A stretch of DNA of 64,000 bases from Levilactobacillus tongjiangensis (lineage in GTDB: Bacteria; Bacillota; Bacilli; Lactobacillales; Lactobacillaceae), in assembly GCF_003946345.1 (NCBI RefSeq), contig NZ_RHNY01000007.1, positions 62,001-126,000 on the forward strand. The letters run 5' to 3'. The notes under the pieces were generated by a model. That model saw only the letters and a list, made by a program, of their open reading frames with translations. It had not been told where the DNA came from and searched no databases. Position numbers and translations under genes: made by a program. This document shows positions 24,151 to 33,382 of the stretch, piece by piece. Position 1 is the stretch's first letter, and every line of letters begins with the position of its first letter.

Positions 24151-25083
24151 ATGTTAAGTTTTCTTGATATGGTCAACCATTACTTGGGCTACATCAACGT
24201 CAGCGTAAAGATCAAGAACCGCATCTACGTTATTTTGGGGATGCTGGGGGATATTTACCTGTTCTATATCGGGATTCGTTACCTTCAAAATGGTCACCCG
24301 TTCTGGGGACTGTTGATTCTATTGATTGCGTTGGCCCTGTTATACTTTGAGTATTTAAACACCATCTATTATTTCACGGATAAAAAGGCACCGTTTGATA
24401 TTTCGCCCAAGATTGAAAAGCTATTGCATATCAAACCCAAGGAAGCTGAGTTGGAAGATAGCAAGCATCACGCCATGCGTGGTGGGCGGAATATTCCGGC
24501 CAACGGCTACTTCGATGAGAAGAAAATTTTACCTGGTAAGTTAAAGTCTTCTGCTGTGGAAACACAAAATATCCAGACGTTGGCAACGCGCTTGCAGCAG
24601 AATCAGTTGCTAGCTATGGATTACTCTGGCTTAGGTGAACGTGAAATTATGGAACAGACGCAAAAGAACGGCAAACCCGTTTACGCGTCCGGTCCTGGTG
24701 CCATGATTCCTTACTTTGAGATGCAATCTGAAGGTAACCAACTGGTGGTCTATGCTGGGATGAATCAGGCCGAGAAACAACGGGTCGGTTCGGTTAGCAC
24801 GGTGGGGCTGCAAGATGTCCAGGATGTGCGTGACCAATTCGAACTGTACTTAGCCAACGCAACCTTGGTTGGTGGGCCGTTCAAGGTCTTGGGACGGACC
24901 TCCCTGATTGAACAGCCCAATGACTTCCAAGTGGCGGTTCAGTTGGCCTACAAGCACAGCGATGATGTCTCAGCGACTGGTGACACCACGGTGTCAAGTC
25001 GGCGGCAACGTTATGATGAACCGTCAGCGGCCACGTCGAATGACGATGAGCCCATGACGCGGACATCGCGGTACCATCATTAA
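24151..25083 (+). CDS. Lactobacillales membrane protein of unknown function
   Basis: A 310-residue protein with an N-terminal membrane portion of two or three helices (about residues 25-70: YVILGMLGDIYLFYIGIRYL, then FWGLLILLIALALLYFEYL) and a cytosolic C-terminal domain. That domain contains GKPVYASGPGAMIPYFEM, VVYAGMNQAEKQRVGSV and a Ser/Arg-rich tail. I recognise it only as a protein type common in lactobacilli and cannot give a function. Ribosome-binding site GAGAGGAGGG. It shares a transcript with the Ser/Asp/Thr-rich gene. Confidence 0.75.
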   Translation: MLSFLDMVNHYLGYINVSVKIKNRIYVILGMLGDIYLFYIGIRYLQNGHPFWGLLILLIALALLYFEYLNTIYYFTDKKAPFDISPKIEKLLHIKPKEAELEDSKHHAMRGGRNIPANGYFDEKKILPGKLKSSAVETQNIQTLATRLQQNQLLAMDYSGLGEREIMEQTQKNGKPVYASGPGAMIPYFEMQSEGNQLVVYAGMNQAEKQRVGSVSTVGLQDVQDVRDQFELYLANATLVGGPFKVLGRTSLIEQPNDFQVAVQLAYKHSDDVSATGDTTVSSRRQRYDEPSAATSNDDEPMTRTSRYHH

Positions 25084-25112
25084 GTTTAGCTAGTTAATTA
25101 AAATATGACTGA

Positions 25113-25153
25113 TTAGAGCACGTAACCGTGAAAGCGGGGACGGGCTCTTTTTT
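25113..25153 (+). terminator. Terminator after membrane-protein gene
   Basis: AGAGC pairs with GCTCT, with an inner CGT/ACG segment, followed by TTTTTTATT, 30 bases after the stop. Confidence 0.6.
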
Positions 25154-25335
25154 ATTAGCAGTTGAAGGCTGAACTTGCTATGGCAAAAATATGAGCGTGT
25201 CTTTTCGCCTTACTGGCCGCTGGATTTGGGCTCACCCAGTATTTTGCAGTCGGCTGTCTGTTATCTATGGTACCGCCATAAGTGGCTCAACTGCCCCCAG
25301 GCAGGGACAAGCATGGTCACACTACAATTAGAGCT

Positions 25336-25510
25336 GGAGGAGGGCAGGGATGTAGCCAGCCGTGAAAGTGGTGTTGGCTGGTGACTTTCCAGCTTACAGC
25401 ACGGGCGACTTTGAAGACACGTGGTTTTCGTGGCTTCAAATCGAGCGAGAAGACTGGTGTTCTGCCAGTCTGAAGCGTCCCCACAGCGGGTGGAATCCCT
25501 ACCCTCCTCC
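25336..25510 (-). repeat. Branched palindromic element E, copy 7
   Basis: Outer arms GGAGGAGGGCAGGGAT and ATCCCTACCCTCCTCC. Inner GACTTTGAAGAC..CTTCAAATC and CACG/CGTG helices. The only solitary copy. The rest of 25,154-25,335 and 25,511-25,670 shows no gene. Confidence 0.85.
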
Positions 25511-25671
25511 GGCGGATGTCCAATTCACCAGCTTTAGGAGAATTATCATTGAAAACGGTCCCGTTGAGATAGTCACCGCACAATTTTTTTCAGACGAACC
25601 AAACCCGTGGTGGGGCTAAATTTTGGTAGGTTTAATCGTTAGCGGGGGTGGCCATCTTAAAGCTGTTTACT

Positions 25672-25700
25672 TTGACCGAGTAATTTTTTTGGTTTAAACT
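25672..25700 (+). promoter_or_regulatory. Promoter of the polar amino acid ABC operon
   Basis: TTGACC (25672-25677), 17 bases, TAAACT (25695-25700), about 90 bases before the ATPase start. Confidence 0.65.
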
Positions 25701-25796
25701 AAATTTTAGACACTATTATATCTGGTGGTCAAAACCAGTACAGGGCGCTAGTATACGGGCCTGACGGCGATACTTTAGCTAGTGGAGGGAATACTT

Positions 25797-26537
25797 ATGT
25801 CAATGATTGAATTTCACAACGTGGAAAAGTACTACGGCAGCTTTCACGCCTTGCATAACATTAATTTGACGATTGAAGCCGGTGAAACCGTTGTTCTGAT
25901 TGGACCTTCAGGGTCTGGGAAGTCAACGCTGATTCGGACCGTGAATGGTCTGGAACAGATTCGTCACGGGCAACTGATCGTTAACGGACAAGACCTGGCC
26001 AACCCCAAGACGGATATTAATCGAATCCGGAAAAACGTGGGAATGGTGTTCCAACACTTTAATTTGTACGCGAACAAGACGATTCTCGAAAACATTATGC
26101 TTTCGCCACGCATTGTTTTACACCGTGGTGAAGCGGAAAACAAAAAGGTCGCTATGGAAATGCTCGACCGAGTTGGTTTAGCAGACCAGGCACCGAAGAT
26201 GCCATCTCAGCTTTCAGGGGGGCAACAGCAACGGATCGCCATTGCGCGTTCACTGGCCATGAAGCCTAAGTGTCTGTTGTTCGATGAACCAACCAGTGCG
26301 TTGGATCCTGAAATGATTGATGATGTGTTGAACGTTATGAAGACTATCGCCCGCGACTCCAGTATGACGTCCCTCGTGGTGACCCACGAAATGGGCTTTG
26401 CTCGTGAAGTGGCCAACCGGGTTATCTTTATGGCTGACGGGCGGATTCTGGAAGATGATAGCAAGGAGACTTTCTTTGACGGTGAGCCAACCAACGAACG
26501 TGCTCGTCAATTCTTAAGCAAGATCATCACACACTAA
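25797..26537 (+). CDS. Polar amino acid ABC transporter ATPase (GlnQ-like)
   Basis: A 246-residue ATPase of the PAAT family (glutamine/glutamate/cystine type). Walker A GPSGSGKST, Q-loop FQHFNLYANKTILEN, signature LSGGQQQRIAIARSLA, Walker B CLLFDEPTSALDPEM and switch His in VTHEMGFA. The ATG at 25797 follows GTGGAGGGA at seven bases. First gene of a four-gene operon with a solute-binding lipoprotein and two permeases. Confidence 0.92.
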   Translation: MSMIEFHNVEKYYGSFHALHNINLTIEAGETVVLIGPSGSGKSTLIRTVNGLEQIRHGQLIVNGQDLANPKTDINRIRKNVGMVFQHFNLYANKTILENIMLSPRIVLHRGEAENKKVAMEMLDRVGLADQAPKMPSQLSGGQQQRIAIARSLAMKPKCLLFDEPTSALDPEMIDDVLNVMKTIARDSSMTSLVVTHEMGFAREVANRVIFMADGRILEDDSKETFFDGEPTNERARQFLSKIITH

Positions 26538-26556
26538 TCAGGGGAGGAATTTAGCT

Positions 26557-27393
26557 ATGAAAAGATTGATTCGAAATCTTGGCCTCTTGCTGACTCTGGT
26601 GGCGGTCTCCGTGATGGTGACGGCATGTGGCAGTCAGTCACTGGCGTCCAAAAACGTGCTGAAGACCGATCAACAATCTAAGACCGTTACCTGGGGTGTC
26701 AAAGCAGATACCCGGTTGTTTGGATTGTTAGACACGAAGGATGGCAAAATCAAAGGGTTTGAAATTGATTTGGCTAAGGCGTTGACCAAGCAAATGTTAG
26801 GCAAGAATGCCAAGGCAAAGTTTATTCAAGTAACGAGTTCGACACGGATCCCAATGCTGAAGAACGGTAACATTGATGCCATTATGGCCACCATGACCCC
26901 TTCACCAGAACGGCGGAAGCAAGTGTCTTTCTCAGATCAATATTTCCTGGCGGGCCAATCATTACTGGTCAAGAAGGGCAGTAGCATCAAAAACGTTAAA
27001 GATTTAAATGAACAAAAGGCCACCGTCTTAGGGGTCGTGGGTTCTGACTCCGTGCAAAACGTGGCCAAGGTCGCGCCGAACGCCAAGGTCCTACAACTGA
27101 CTGACTACGCCCAAGCAATGACGGCGTTGAAGTCCGGTCAAGGCCAAGCATTGACGACTGATAATGGGATTCTGTATGGGATGTCCATTCAGAACCCGGG
27201 TTATGAAGTTACCAAGGGATCATTCGTTTCCGAACCTTATGGCATTGCCATCAATAAGAACCAAACGCAGTTCAGACTGGCTGTCAATCAAGCGTTGAAA
27301 CAGGTCCGGGCTAGCGGCGAATACAACAAGATTCTTCACAAATGGTTCCACAACGTGAAGGGCTTCGACTACGAGGAGGCGGCTAAAGAATGA
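26557..27393 (+). CDS. Polar amino acid ABC substrate-binding lipoprotein
   Basis: A 278-residue SBP_bac_3-family protein. The lipobox VTAC (Cys at about residue 24) predicts a lipid anchor. Mature part: TVTWGVKADTRLFGLLDTKD, GFEIDLAKALTKQML (the family GFDVDLA motif), IDAIMATMTPSPERRKQVSFSD (substrate-site motif) and a C-terminal LKQVRASGEYNKILHKWF. Members bind glutamine, glutamate or cystine. The reader cannot distinguish these here. Its last four bases overlap the first permease gene. Confidence 0.9.
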   Translation: MKRLIRNLGLLLTLVAVSVMVTACGSQSLASKNVLKTDQQSKTVTWGVKADTRLFGLLDTKDGKIKGFEIDLAKALTKQMLGKNAKAKFIQVTSSTRIPMLKNGNIDAIMATMTPSPERRKQVSFSDQYFLAGQSLLVKKGSSIKNVKDLNEQKATVLGVVGSDSVQNVAKVAPNAKVLQLTDYAQAMTALKSGQGQALTTDNGILYGMSIQNPGYEVTKGSFVSEPYGIAINKNQTQFRLAVNQALKQVRASGEYNKILHKWFHNVKGFDYEEAAKE

Positions 27394-28028
27394 TTCATAT
27401 CTTTCAAGCATACGGAGGAACACTCCTCTATGGCCTAGGGCAAACGCTGTTATGTAGTGTGATTGCACTGGTCTTCAGTCTGATTCTTGGGACGTTCTTT
27501 GCTTTACTGGAAGAATCCCCTAATAAGTTTGGTCGCGCCGTTGCACGGATCTACATCGAGGTTTTCCGGAACATTCCGTTGCTGGTTATCACGATGTTCT
27601 TCTACGTGGTGTTCCCGCTCTACGTCATCAAAATGAACGGGTTTACTGCCGGCACGATTGGGTTAACACTCTATACGTCAGCGTTCATTGCTGAAACGGT
27701 CCGGGCCGGAATTGGGTCGGTTGACCCTGGTCAGATGGAAGGGGCCCGCGCCAACGGGTTATCTTTCTGGCAGGCCATGCGGTTCATTATTTTGCCGCAA
27801 GCCTTTCGCTACGTGATTCCGCCACTGGGCAATCAATTTGTGAACCTGGTCAAGAACTCCTCAACGTTGGCCTTTGTCGGCGGTTTCGATTTGATGTATC
27901 AGGGGAACGTGATTGCGTCTAATTCCTTGCAGACTATCGCGGCGTACGCCTCAGTTGGGGTGCTCTACCTGATTATCACGTTGCCTATCAGTTACTACAT
28001 GCGCTACCTAGAAAAGCGTTTGGCTTAA
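27390..28028 (+). CDS. Polar amino acid ABC permease 1 (HisM/GlnP-type)
   Basis: A 212-residue permease with about five membrane helices. The EAA-loop MEGARANGLSFWQAMRFIILPQA (about residues 110-132) contacts the ATPase. Starts ATGATT overlapping the lipoprotein stop, so it is translationally coupled. It should form a heterodimer with the next gene product. Confidence 0.9.
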   Translation: MIHIFQAYGGTLLYGLGQTLLCSVIALVFSLILGTFFALLEESPNKFGRAVARIYIEVFRNIPLLVITMFFYVVFPLYVIKMNGFTAGTIGLTLYTSAFIAETVRAGIGSVDPGQMEGARANGLSFWQAMRFIILPQAFRYVIPPLGNQFVNLVKNSSTLAFVGGFDLMYQGNVIASNSLQTIAAYASVGVLYLIITLPISYYMRYLEKRLA

Positions 28029-28044
28029 GGGGAGGAGAATAAAT

Positions 28045-28701
28045 ATGCTGCAAAACTTTATTGGCGCTTACTCCCCAGATAACCTGCATTACCTGTTCGG
28101 GGGCCTGGGAATCACGTTGCTGGTTTCCATCGTGTCCATCGTTGGTAGCTTTATCATTGGCTCCATTCTGGGTATTATTCGCTACGTTAAAATTAAATAT
28201 GTGTCCGCCATCATCGGGGTCATTATCGATGTCATTCGGAACTTACCGTTGATTTTAATCTTGTTCTTCACGTACTTTGGCCTGCCAAACCTGGGGGTCA
28301 AACCGGAAATTATTCCAGCGGCCATCTTGGCCATGACCATCTTTGAATCCACCATGTTAGCAGAAATTGTGCGTTCAGGGATTCAGGCTGTTGATCCCGG
28401 CCAGATGGAAGGGGCCCGAGCCAATGGGCTGACTTACTGGCAGGGACTCTGGTACATTGTGCTCCCACAGGCGTTGAACAAGATGATTCCCGCTATCGTG
28501 AGTCAGTTTATCTCGTTGGTGAAGGATACGTCCCTGGCAACGATTATTCTGTTACCAGAAATGTTGTACCGTTCACAGATCATTTACGGGCAGAACACCA
28601 ATTACATCATTCCGATGTTCGTGGCTATTGCGGTGATGTACTTTATCGTTTGTTACCTGCTGTCCGTTCTTGCCCGTTACTTAGAAAAACGTCAGGCTTA
28701 A
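28045..28701 (+). CDS. Polar amino acid ABC permease 2 (HisQ/GlnP-type)
   Basis: A 218-residue permease homologous to permease 1, with the EAA-loop MEGARANGLTYWQGLWYIVLPQA. GGGGAGGAG precedes the ATG. Last gene of the operon. No terminator lies between its stop and element copy 8; the next one is the shared hairpin at 29177-29219. Confidence 0.9.
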   Translation: MLQNFIGAYSPDNLHYLFGGLGITLLVSIVSIVGSFIIGSILGIIRYVKIKYVSAIIGVIIDVIRNLPLILILFFTYFGLPNLGVKPEIIPAAILAMTIFESTMLAEIVRSGIQAVDPGQMEGARANGLTYWQGLWYIVLPQALNKMIPAIVSQFISLVKDTSLATIILLPEMLYRSQIIYGQNTNYIIPMFVAIAVMYFIVCYLLSVLARYLEKRQA

Positions 28702-28719
28702 TTTTTAGTCTTTGATTAC

Positions 28720-28897
28720 GCCTCCAGGTTCCAGGGCAGGCGTGGGGATCGCCTGCGGCCTGAGAAGCGGTCCTCCGGATCGACTTGAAGCTTTGCTCAA
28801 CCCGCAAATCTCCAAGCTTGTCCCGTGGTGTAACCTCGGAAAAAGCGCCGAGATAACACCACTTTCACTGCTGAAACCCGCCCTGACAACTTCCGGC
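28720..28897 (+). repeat. Branched palindromic element E, copy 8
   Basis: Outer arms CAGGTTCCAGGGCAGGCG and CCGCCCTG. Inner ACTTGAAGCTTTGC/GCAAATCTCCAAG and GTGGTGTAACCTCGG/CCGAGATAACACCAC hairpins. Confidence 0.85.
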
Positions 28898-29019
28898 TTA
28901 TGTAGTGCTGAACTTCAGCCAACTGATTGTCCGACTGTTTGATTATCCAAGTTTTAAGCCGAGTAGTTGGATTTGTTAGCATTTAATCTATGTTTGATAA
29001 AATTTCGTCTAGCTTAGCC

Positions 29020-29163
29020 GAGAGGTCACAGCGGATGGGCTCAGGCGCCTCGTTCTTCTTAGCCGTTTACGGCTTAGAAGAAGACCAAGTTTTAAGAATC
29101 GTGTTTTTCGAGGCTTAAAATTGTGTCGGCACCGTTCCAGCCCATCCGGTGTGACCGGTAGGC
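29020..29163 (-). repeat. Branched palindromic element E, copy 9 (short subtype)
   Basis: Outer arms GTCACAGCGGATGGGCT and AGCCCATCCGGTGTGAC. Inner CTTCTTAGCCGT/ACGGCTTAGAAG hairpin. Closest to copy 6, paired with copy 8. Confidence 0.85.
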
Positions 29164-29176
29164 GGTAATAGGACGC

Positions 29177-29219
29177 AAAAATGGCTTCCCAATCAAACCA
29201 GATTGGAAAGCCATTTTTT
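29177..29219. terminator. Bidirectional terminator between ABC operon and hflX
   Basis: AAAAATGGCTTCCCAATC pairs with GATTGGAAAGCCATTTTT, with T runs on both strands. It serves the convergent operons. Confidence 0.85.
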
Positions 29220-29230
29220 AATACGCTAGA

Positions 29231-30508
29231 TTATTCAGTAACCACGTAGCGCTTAAATCGGTCGAAATCAGCCGATTGTAGTTCGACTCGTAAGGCCGTT
29301 CCTTCAGCCTCATAGTCCGTACTGAGGACGTTAGCGTGGTCGTTCAAGTACGCCACGACGTCGCCATCTGCGAACGGTACTAAGAAGTTAGCCGTTACGT
29401 AGTTGTGGAAGACCTTTTCCTTCATGGCCTGAACTAACAGGTCAACGGAGGCAGGGTCCTGCGCCGAGAGGACGAGTTGATCGCCTACGCGACTAGGGAA
29501 TTCGGCATCCGTTAAGTCAGCCTTGTTGAAGACCGTGATCATTGGCACGTCAGTTACACCAATGTCCATCAGCGTCTTTTCCGTCGTGGCCATCATCGCT
29601 TCACGGTTCGGGTCAGCGTAGTCCACCACTTGAACCAACAGATCAGCATTCGCTGCTTCAGCCAGCGTTGAGCGGAAGGCTTTGACCAGTTGCGTTGGCA
29701 ATTGGCTAACGAATCCGACCGTGTCACTCAGCAACAGTTTCTTTTGGTCGGGGAAGGTTAGTTGTCGCACGCTGGTGTCCAACGTGGCAAACAGCATGTT
29801 CTTGACGAAGACCTGTTTCTCTTCGCTCTTTCCAAATTCACGAACCAGGGCGTTCATCAACGTGGACTTGCCGGCGTTGGTATATCCAACCAAGGCCACG
29901 GAAGGGAGTTGATTACGTTCCCGTTGTTGGCGTTGGGTTGCGGCCGCTTGATTGATTTCTTTGAGTTCATGGTTGACGTGGTTGATGGACCGTTGAATGG
30001 TCCGCCGACTCATTTCAGTTTGAGATTCACCGGCACCACGGTTGGTAAAGCCACCGCCACCACCGCTCCCAGTCTGCTGATCCAGTCGTTGAGAAGCGCT
30101 GGTATGCAGGCGGGGGAGTTGGTATTGAAGCATGGCCAACTGAACTTGGAGTTTGGCTTCGCGAGACTGGGCCCGGTTCGCAAAGATTTCGAGGATCAAG
30201 CCGGTACGGTCCATGATACGGGCTTTAGTACCAGCCTCAAGATTCCGGATCTGACTAGGCGTCAGTTCGTCGTTGACGACAATCGTGTCAACACCATCAT
30301 CGGCGACGATGGTTGCCAATTCCTCGACCTTCCCGGTACCGAAGTAAGTCCCAGGATTGGGTTTTGGTAAAGCTTGCTGAACTTCCTCAGCAACTGTCAT
30401 ATTGTTGGCTTCAACCAAATTTTTAAGTTCGGTCATTGAGTAGCCAAACGTTGCCTGACCGGCATTTAAACCAATCGTTATGACTGGTGTTCGTGGGGTT
30501 TCTTCCAA
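29231..30508 (-). CDS. hflX: GTPase HflX
   Basis: A 425-residue GTPase that splits stalled or hibernating 70S ribosomes under heat or antibiotic stress. The N-terminal HflX domain (residues about 1-180) contains KPNPGTYFGTGKVEELA and the glycine-rich QQTGSGGGGGFTNRGAGESQ linker. The G domain has G1 GYTNAGKST, G2 LFATLDTSVRQL, G3 LSDTVGFVSQLP and G4 FNKADL. The TTG start is taken because GGAGGGTGATCTC precedes it. Monocistronic. Confidence 0.95.
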   Translation of the reverse strand: MEETPRTPVITIGLNAGQATFGYSMTELKNLVEANNMTVAEEVQQALPKPNPGTYFGTGKVEELATIVADDGVDTIVVNDELTPSQIRNLEAGTKARIMDRTGLILEIFANRAQSREAKLQVQLAMLQYQLPRLHTSASQRLDQQTGSGGGGGFTNRGAGESQTEMSRRTIQRSINHVNHELKEINQAAATQRQQRERNQLPSVALVGYTNAGKSTLMNALVREFGKSEEKQVFVKNMLFATLDTSVRQLTFPDQKKLLLSDTVGFVSQLPTQLVKAFRSTLAEAANADLLVQVVDYADPNREAMMATTEKTLMDIGVTDVPMITVFNKADLTDAEFPSRVGDQLVLSAQDPASVDLLVQAMKEKVFHNYVTANFLVPFADGDVVAYLNDHANVLSTDYEAEGTALRVELQSADFDRFKRYVVTE

Positions 30509-30606
30509 GAGATCACCCTCCTTTAAAGGTTATACGTTGAGTATAACATGGCAATCATTATTTGAATAAATATTAGCTAGTAAAACCATTTAATTAAAAT
30601 CACCTA

Positions 30607-30635
30607 TTGATTCTCATTATTTTATCATTTAGAAT
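30607..30635 (+). promoter_or_regulatory. Promoter of oppA copy 1
   Basis: TTGATT (30607-30612), 17 bases, TAGAAT (30630-30635). The box and spacer length match those before the other two oppA copies. Confidence 0.65.
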
Positions 30636-30689
30636 AGTCCTCGTTGTCTTTTTAAGGCAGATTATAAACTTAGAGGGGTCGGAATTTTT

Positions 30690-32318
30690 ATGAAGGTTAC
30701 CAGGATTGTCAAGCTAGGGGCAGTGGCCACGTTTGCCACGGTATTATTAGCCGCATGTGGCACTTCTTCCAGCAGTAGCAGTCAGGCTAAGGATCAAACC
30801 TTAACCTGGATGGAGAACTCAGCATTACCCACGATGGATATTTCTAAAGCAGTCGACAACGTGTCTGCTGAGACGCTGAACAACACGGGTGAGGGCCTAT
30901 TGCGGGTCGGCAAAAAGAGCAGTTTACACCCTGGGGTTGCCAAAAGCTACAGTAAATCTAAAGACGGCAAGACGTACACGTTTAATCTTCGAAAATCTAA
31001 GTGGAGTAACGGCGATCCAGTAACGGCTAAGGATTTTGTCTATTCCTGGCAACGGACCGTTAATCCTAAGACGGCTTCCGAATACGCCTATCTCTTTGCG
31101 GACGTCGAGAATGCGAATGCCATTATGAAGAGTAAAAAGGCGGTGTCCACGCTGGGGGTCAAGGCAGTGGGAAAGTACCAATTCGTCGTTCACCTGACGC
31201 ATCCAGTCAGCTACTTTCCTAACCTGGTTGCGGGGACCACGTTCTTCCCACAGGACCAGAAAGTTGTTGAAAAGTACGGCAAGCAGTACGCCGGCAATGC
31301 CCAACAAAATGTGTATAACGGGCCATTTAAGCTGACCTACTGGACGGGGACTTCTGACAACTGGACGTTAACTAAGAACGCGTCTTATTGGAACGCCAAG
31401 CGGGTGAAGTTGCATCACGTTAAATTTGAGGCCGTCAAGGATCCTCAGACGGCGCTGAGTCAGTACCAGAGTGGCAAGCTGGACGCCATTTATTTGAGCG
31501 GTCAACAACCAAAGAACTATAAAAACAGTAAGGAATACGTCTCACGGACTAGTGCCCGGGCGACGTACATTGAAGTCAATCAACGTAAAGATACCATGAT
31601 GAAGAACAAGAAGACACGTCAAGCACTTTCACTGGCCATCAACCGGCAACAATTTACCAACAAGGTGATGGACGATGGGTCAGTCGCTCCAACTGGTTTG
31701 GTTACCGATGGTCTGGCTTCATACAAGGGCAAGGACTTTGCGGCGTCAGCCAAGGTACCAGCTGGTACTAGCCAGAACTTGAAGAAGGCTAAGCGGTTGT
31801 GGCAAGAAGCCTTGAAGGAAACCGGTCGCAAGAGTTATAGCATGACCTTGACCGCAGATGATACGGCCGCAGGGAAGAATTCGACCGAGTTTGTCCAAAG
31901 TCAGTGGGCGAAGTTACCTGGACTGAAGGTCACCAACGCTAACGTCCCATACAAGACGGTGCTAGCGCGGTGTGCCAGTGGGGACTTTGATTCCATTGTC
32001 ACCGCTTGGGGCGCCGACTTTGCTGACCCAATCACGTTCCTTCAGCTCTTTACGACTGGGAACTCCTACAACGAAGGCAAGTGGTCCAACAAGTCCTATG
32101 ACCGTCTGATCAAGGCAGCAACTGGTTCAGATGCCAACCGGGCTGGTCAACGTTGGCAAGATTTGATCAAGGCACAGAAGGTTCTGTTAAACGATCAAGG
32201 CATCATTCCGTTCTATCAGAACGGGAAGCCACAGCTGGTGAAGTCTAGTGTGAAGGGTGTCGTTTACTTCCCAGTTGGCGCTAACTGGGACTTCAGCCGG
32301 GCTTACATTGCTAAGTAA
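30690..32318 (+). CDS. oppA: Oligopeptide-binding lipoprotein OppA, copy 1
   Basis: A 542-residue SBP_bac_5-family lipoprotein that captures peptides for the OppBCDF importer. Lipobox LLAAC (Cys at about residue 23), followed by a Ser-rich linker. Family motifs: NTGEGLLRVGKKS, YTFNLRKSKWSNGDPVTAKDFVYSWQR, YNGPFKLTYWTG, and VVYFPVGANWDFSRAYIAK at the end. Ribosome-binding site AGAGGGG. Conserved Opp signatures are complete; its close relation to the next two genes indicates duplication with possible divergence in peptide preference. Confidence 0.92.
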   Translation: MKVTRIVKLGAVATFATVLLAACGTSSSSSSQAKDQTLTWMENSALPTMDISKAVDNVSAETLNNTGEGLLRVGKKSSLHPGVAKSYSKSKDGKTYTFNLRKSKWSNGDPVTAKDFVYSWQRTVNPKTASEYAYLFADVENANAIMKSKKAVSTLGVKAVGKYQFVVHLTHPVSYFPNLVAGTTFFPQDQKVVEKYGKQYAGNAQQNVYNGPFKLTYWTGTSDNWTLTKNASYWNAKRVKLHHVKFEAVKDPQTALSQYQSGKLDAIYLSGQQPKNYKNSKEYVSRTSARATYIEVNQRKDTMMKNKKTRQALSLAINRQQFTNKVMDDGSVAPTGLVTDGLASYKGKDFAASAKVPAGTSQNLKKAKRLWQEALKETGRKSYSMTLTADDTAAGKNSTEFVQSQWAKLPGLKVTNANVPYKTVLARCASGDFDSIVTAWGADFADPITFLQLFTTGNSYNEGKWSNKSYDRLIKAATGSDANRAGQRWQDLIKAQKVLLNDQGIIPFYQNGKPQLVKSSVKGVVYFPVGANWDFSRAYIAK

Positions 32319-32330
32319 TCATTGCTTGTC

Positions 32331-32480
32331 GCCTTACCGGGCGGAGAAAATAGGCTGGAACGCTGTGAACACGATTTCGAGCCGAAGGACGGTCTCGAAA
32401 CACGGTTCTGCCTAACCACAGGAAATCCCGTGCTAAGGCAGTGCCACGGCTGAGCCTATTTTCCCTGCCCTCCCGGCTAA
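32331..32480 (+). repeat. Branched palindromic element E, copy 10 (short subtype)
   Basis: Outer arms GAGAAAATAGGCT and AGCCTATTTTCCC. Apex TTTCGAGCC-GAAGGAC-GGTCTCGAAA. It begins 12 bases after the oppA copy 1 stop, before that gene's terminator. Confidence 0.85.
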
Positions 32481-32570
32481 CATAGTGATGGTTTAGCAGA
32501 TGAGCTGTTGGATTGTGTCTTTCCTAGCTAACATGAATTAGTAAACTAAGTTACCCGTAAGTTGTGCCAC

Positions 32571-32742
32571 CAACACCCAGCAGACAGCGCCCCGTGGGGC
32601 AGACCTGAAGCCTGAGAATCGGTCTTCAGGGCACCTTCGAACCTCACCAAAATCGTGCGTTTCAAAGATTGACCGCGCTCTAAGCAGGGCTAGTTCACCC
32701 AGCTAAAACCGCCGACACGGGGCACTATCTGCTAGGTGCTGG
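32571..32742 (+). repeat. Branched palindromic element E, copy 11
   Basis: Outer arms CAGCAGACAGCGCCCCGTG and CACGGGGCACTATCTGCTAG. Apex CCTGAAGCC-TGAGAATC-GGTCTTCAGG. Confidence 0.85.
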
Positions 32743-32828
32743 CTCGATGTGGGTCATTGTACGCATACTGGTTATGTTAAGGTGGAATTGTCAGCTTGAG
32801 TATGATCAACCTAAAATTTAATCAGATA

Positions 32829-32866
32829 AAAGGTCACGGGAAATAGCTTTCCGTGACCTTTTTGTC
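32829..32866 (+). terminator. Terminator between oppA copies 1 and 2
   Basis: AAAGGTCACGGAAA-type stem: AAAGGTCACGG pairs with CCGTGACCTTT around GAAATAGCTTT, followed by TTTGTC. Confidence 0.8.
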
Positions 32867-32961
32867 TGATTTCAGTTATCTAAATCTAAAGGTTTAAGCC
32901 GTGACACACACTATGCCTGATACAGCAAGAATTGGGGTTTAGTCAAACGTAGTGGGAAATT

Positions 32962-33133
32962 GCCGCCTTACCGTTCGCCAAATTTGGACTGGAACGCGGT
33001 GGGAAGGACGGGACAAGCCAAAGGGCGGTCTTGCCCCTCGCTTGAAGCCGCAAAGCACGTCTTCAAGTCGCCATTTTCAAGAAAATCACTTAAAAATCCC
33101 ACGGCTTAGTCCAAATTTGGTTCACTCTCGGCT
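32962..33133 (+). repeat. Branched palindromic element E, copy 12
   Basis: Outer arms CCAAATTTGGACT and AGTCCAAATTTGG. Apex GGACAAGCC-AAAGGGC-GGTCTTGCCC, then CTTGAAG/CTTCAAG. Confidence 0.85.
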
Positions 33134-33207
33134 ACCTAGTTGAGCGTCAATAATATTGCGTAAGTGCTGTCATTTAAGCTAGCCTAGTTTTCTAAGAACC
33201 CGTTTAA

Positions 33208-33382
33208 CCGGAGGCAGTCAGAGGTGGAGCTTGCTGTGTCGACGCTGTTAGCCGATTTTCGGCTTACAGCGTGGGACGTGTTTGAAGACTGGTGGTTTTT
33301 CCAGGCTTCAAACCGAGCCGAAGGACCGCTTTTCAGGCCGGAGGCGTTCCCCACAGCAGGTGGAACCTCTGACCGCCGCAGG
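33208..33382 (-). repeat. Branched palindromic element E, copy 13
   Basis: Outer arms GGCAGTCAGAGGT and ACCTCTGACCGCC. Inner GCTGTTAGCCGA/TCGGCTTACAGC and TTTGAAG..CTTCAAA hairpins. The whole 32,319-33,560 interval contains four elements, one terminator and no gene. Confidence 0.85.

Noticed and set aside
23751-24167. A 138-codon overlapping frame rich in Arg and Thr within the Ser/Asp-rich gene
   Set aside because: It is a shifted-frame reading of a low-complexity gene that itself has a signal anchor and ribosome-binding site.
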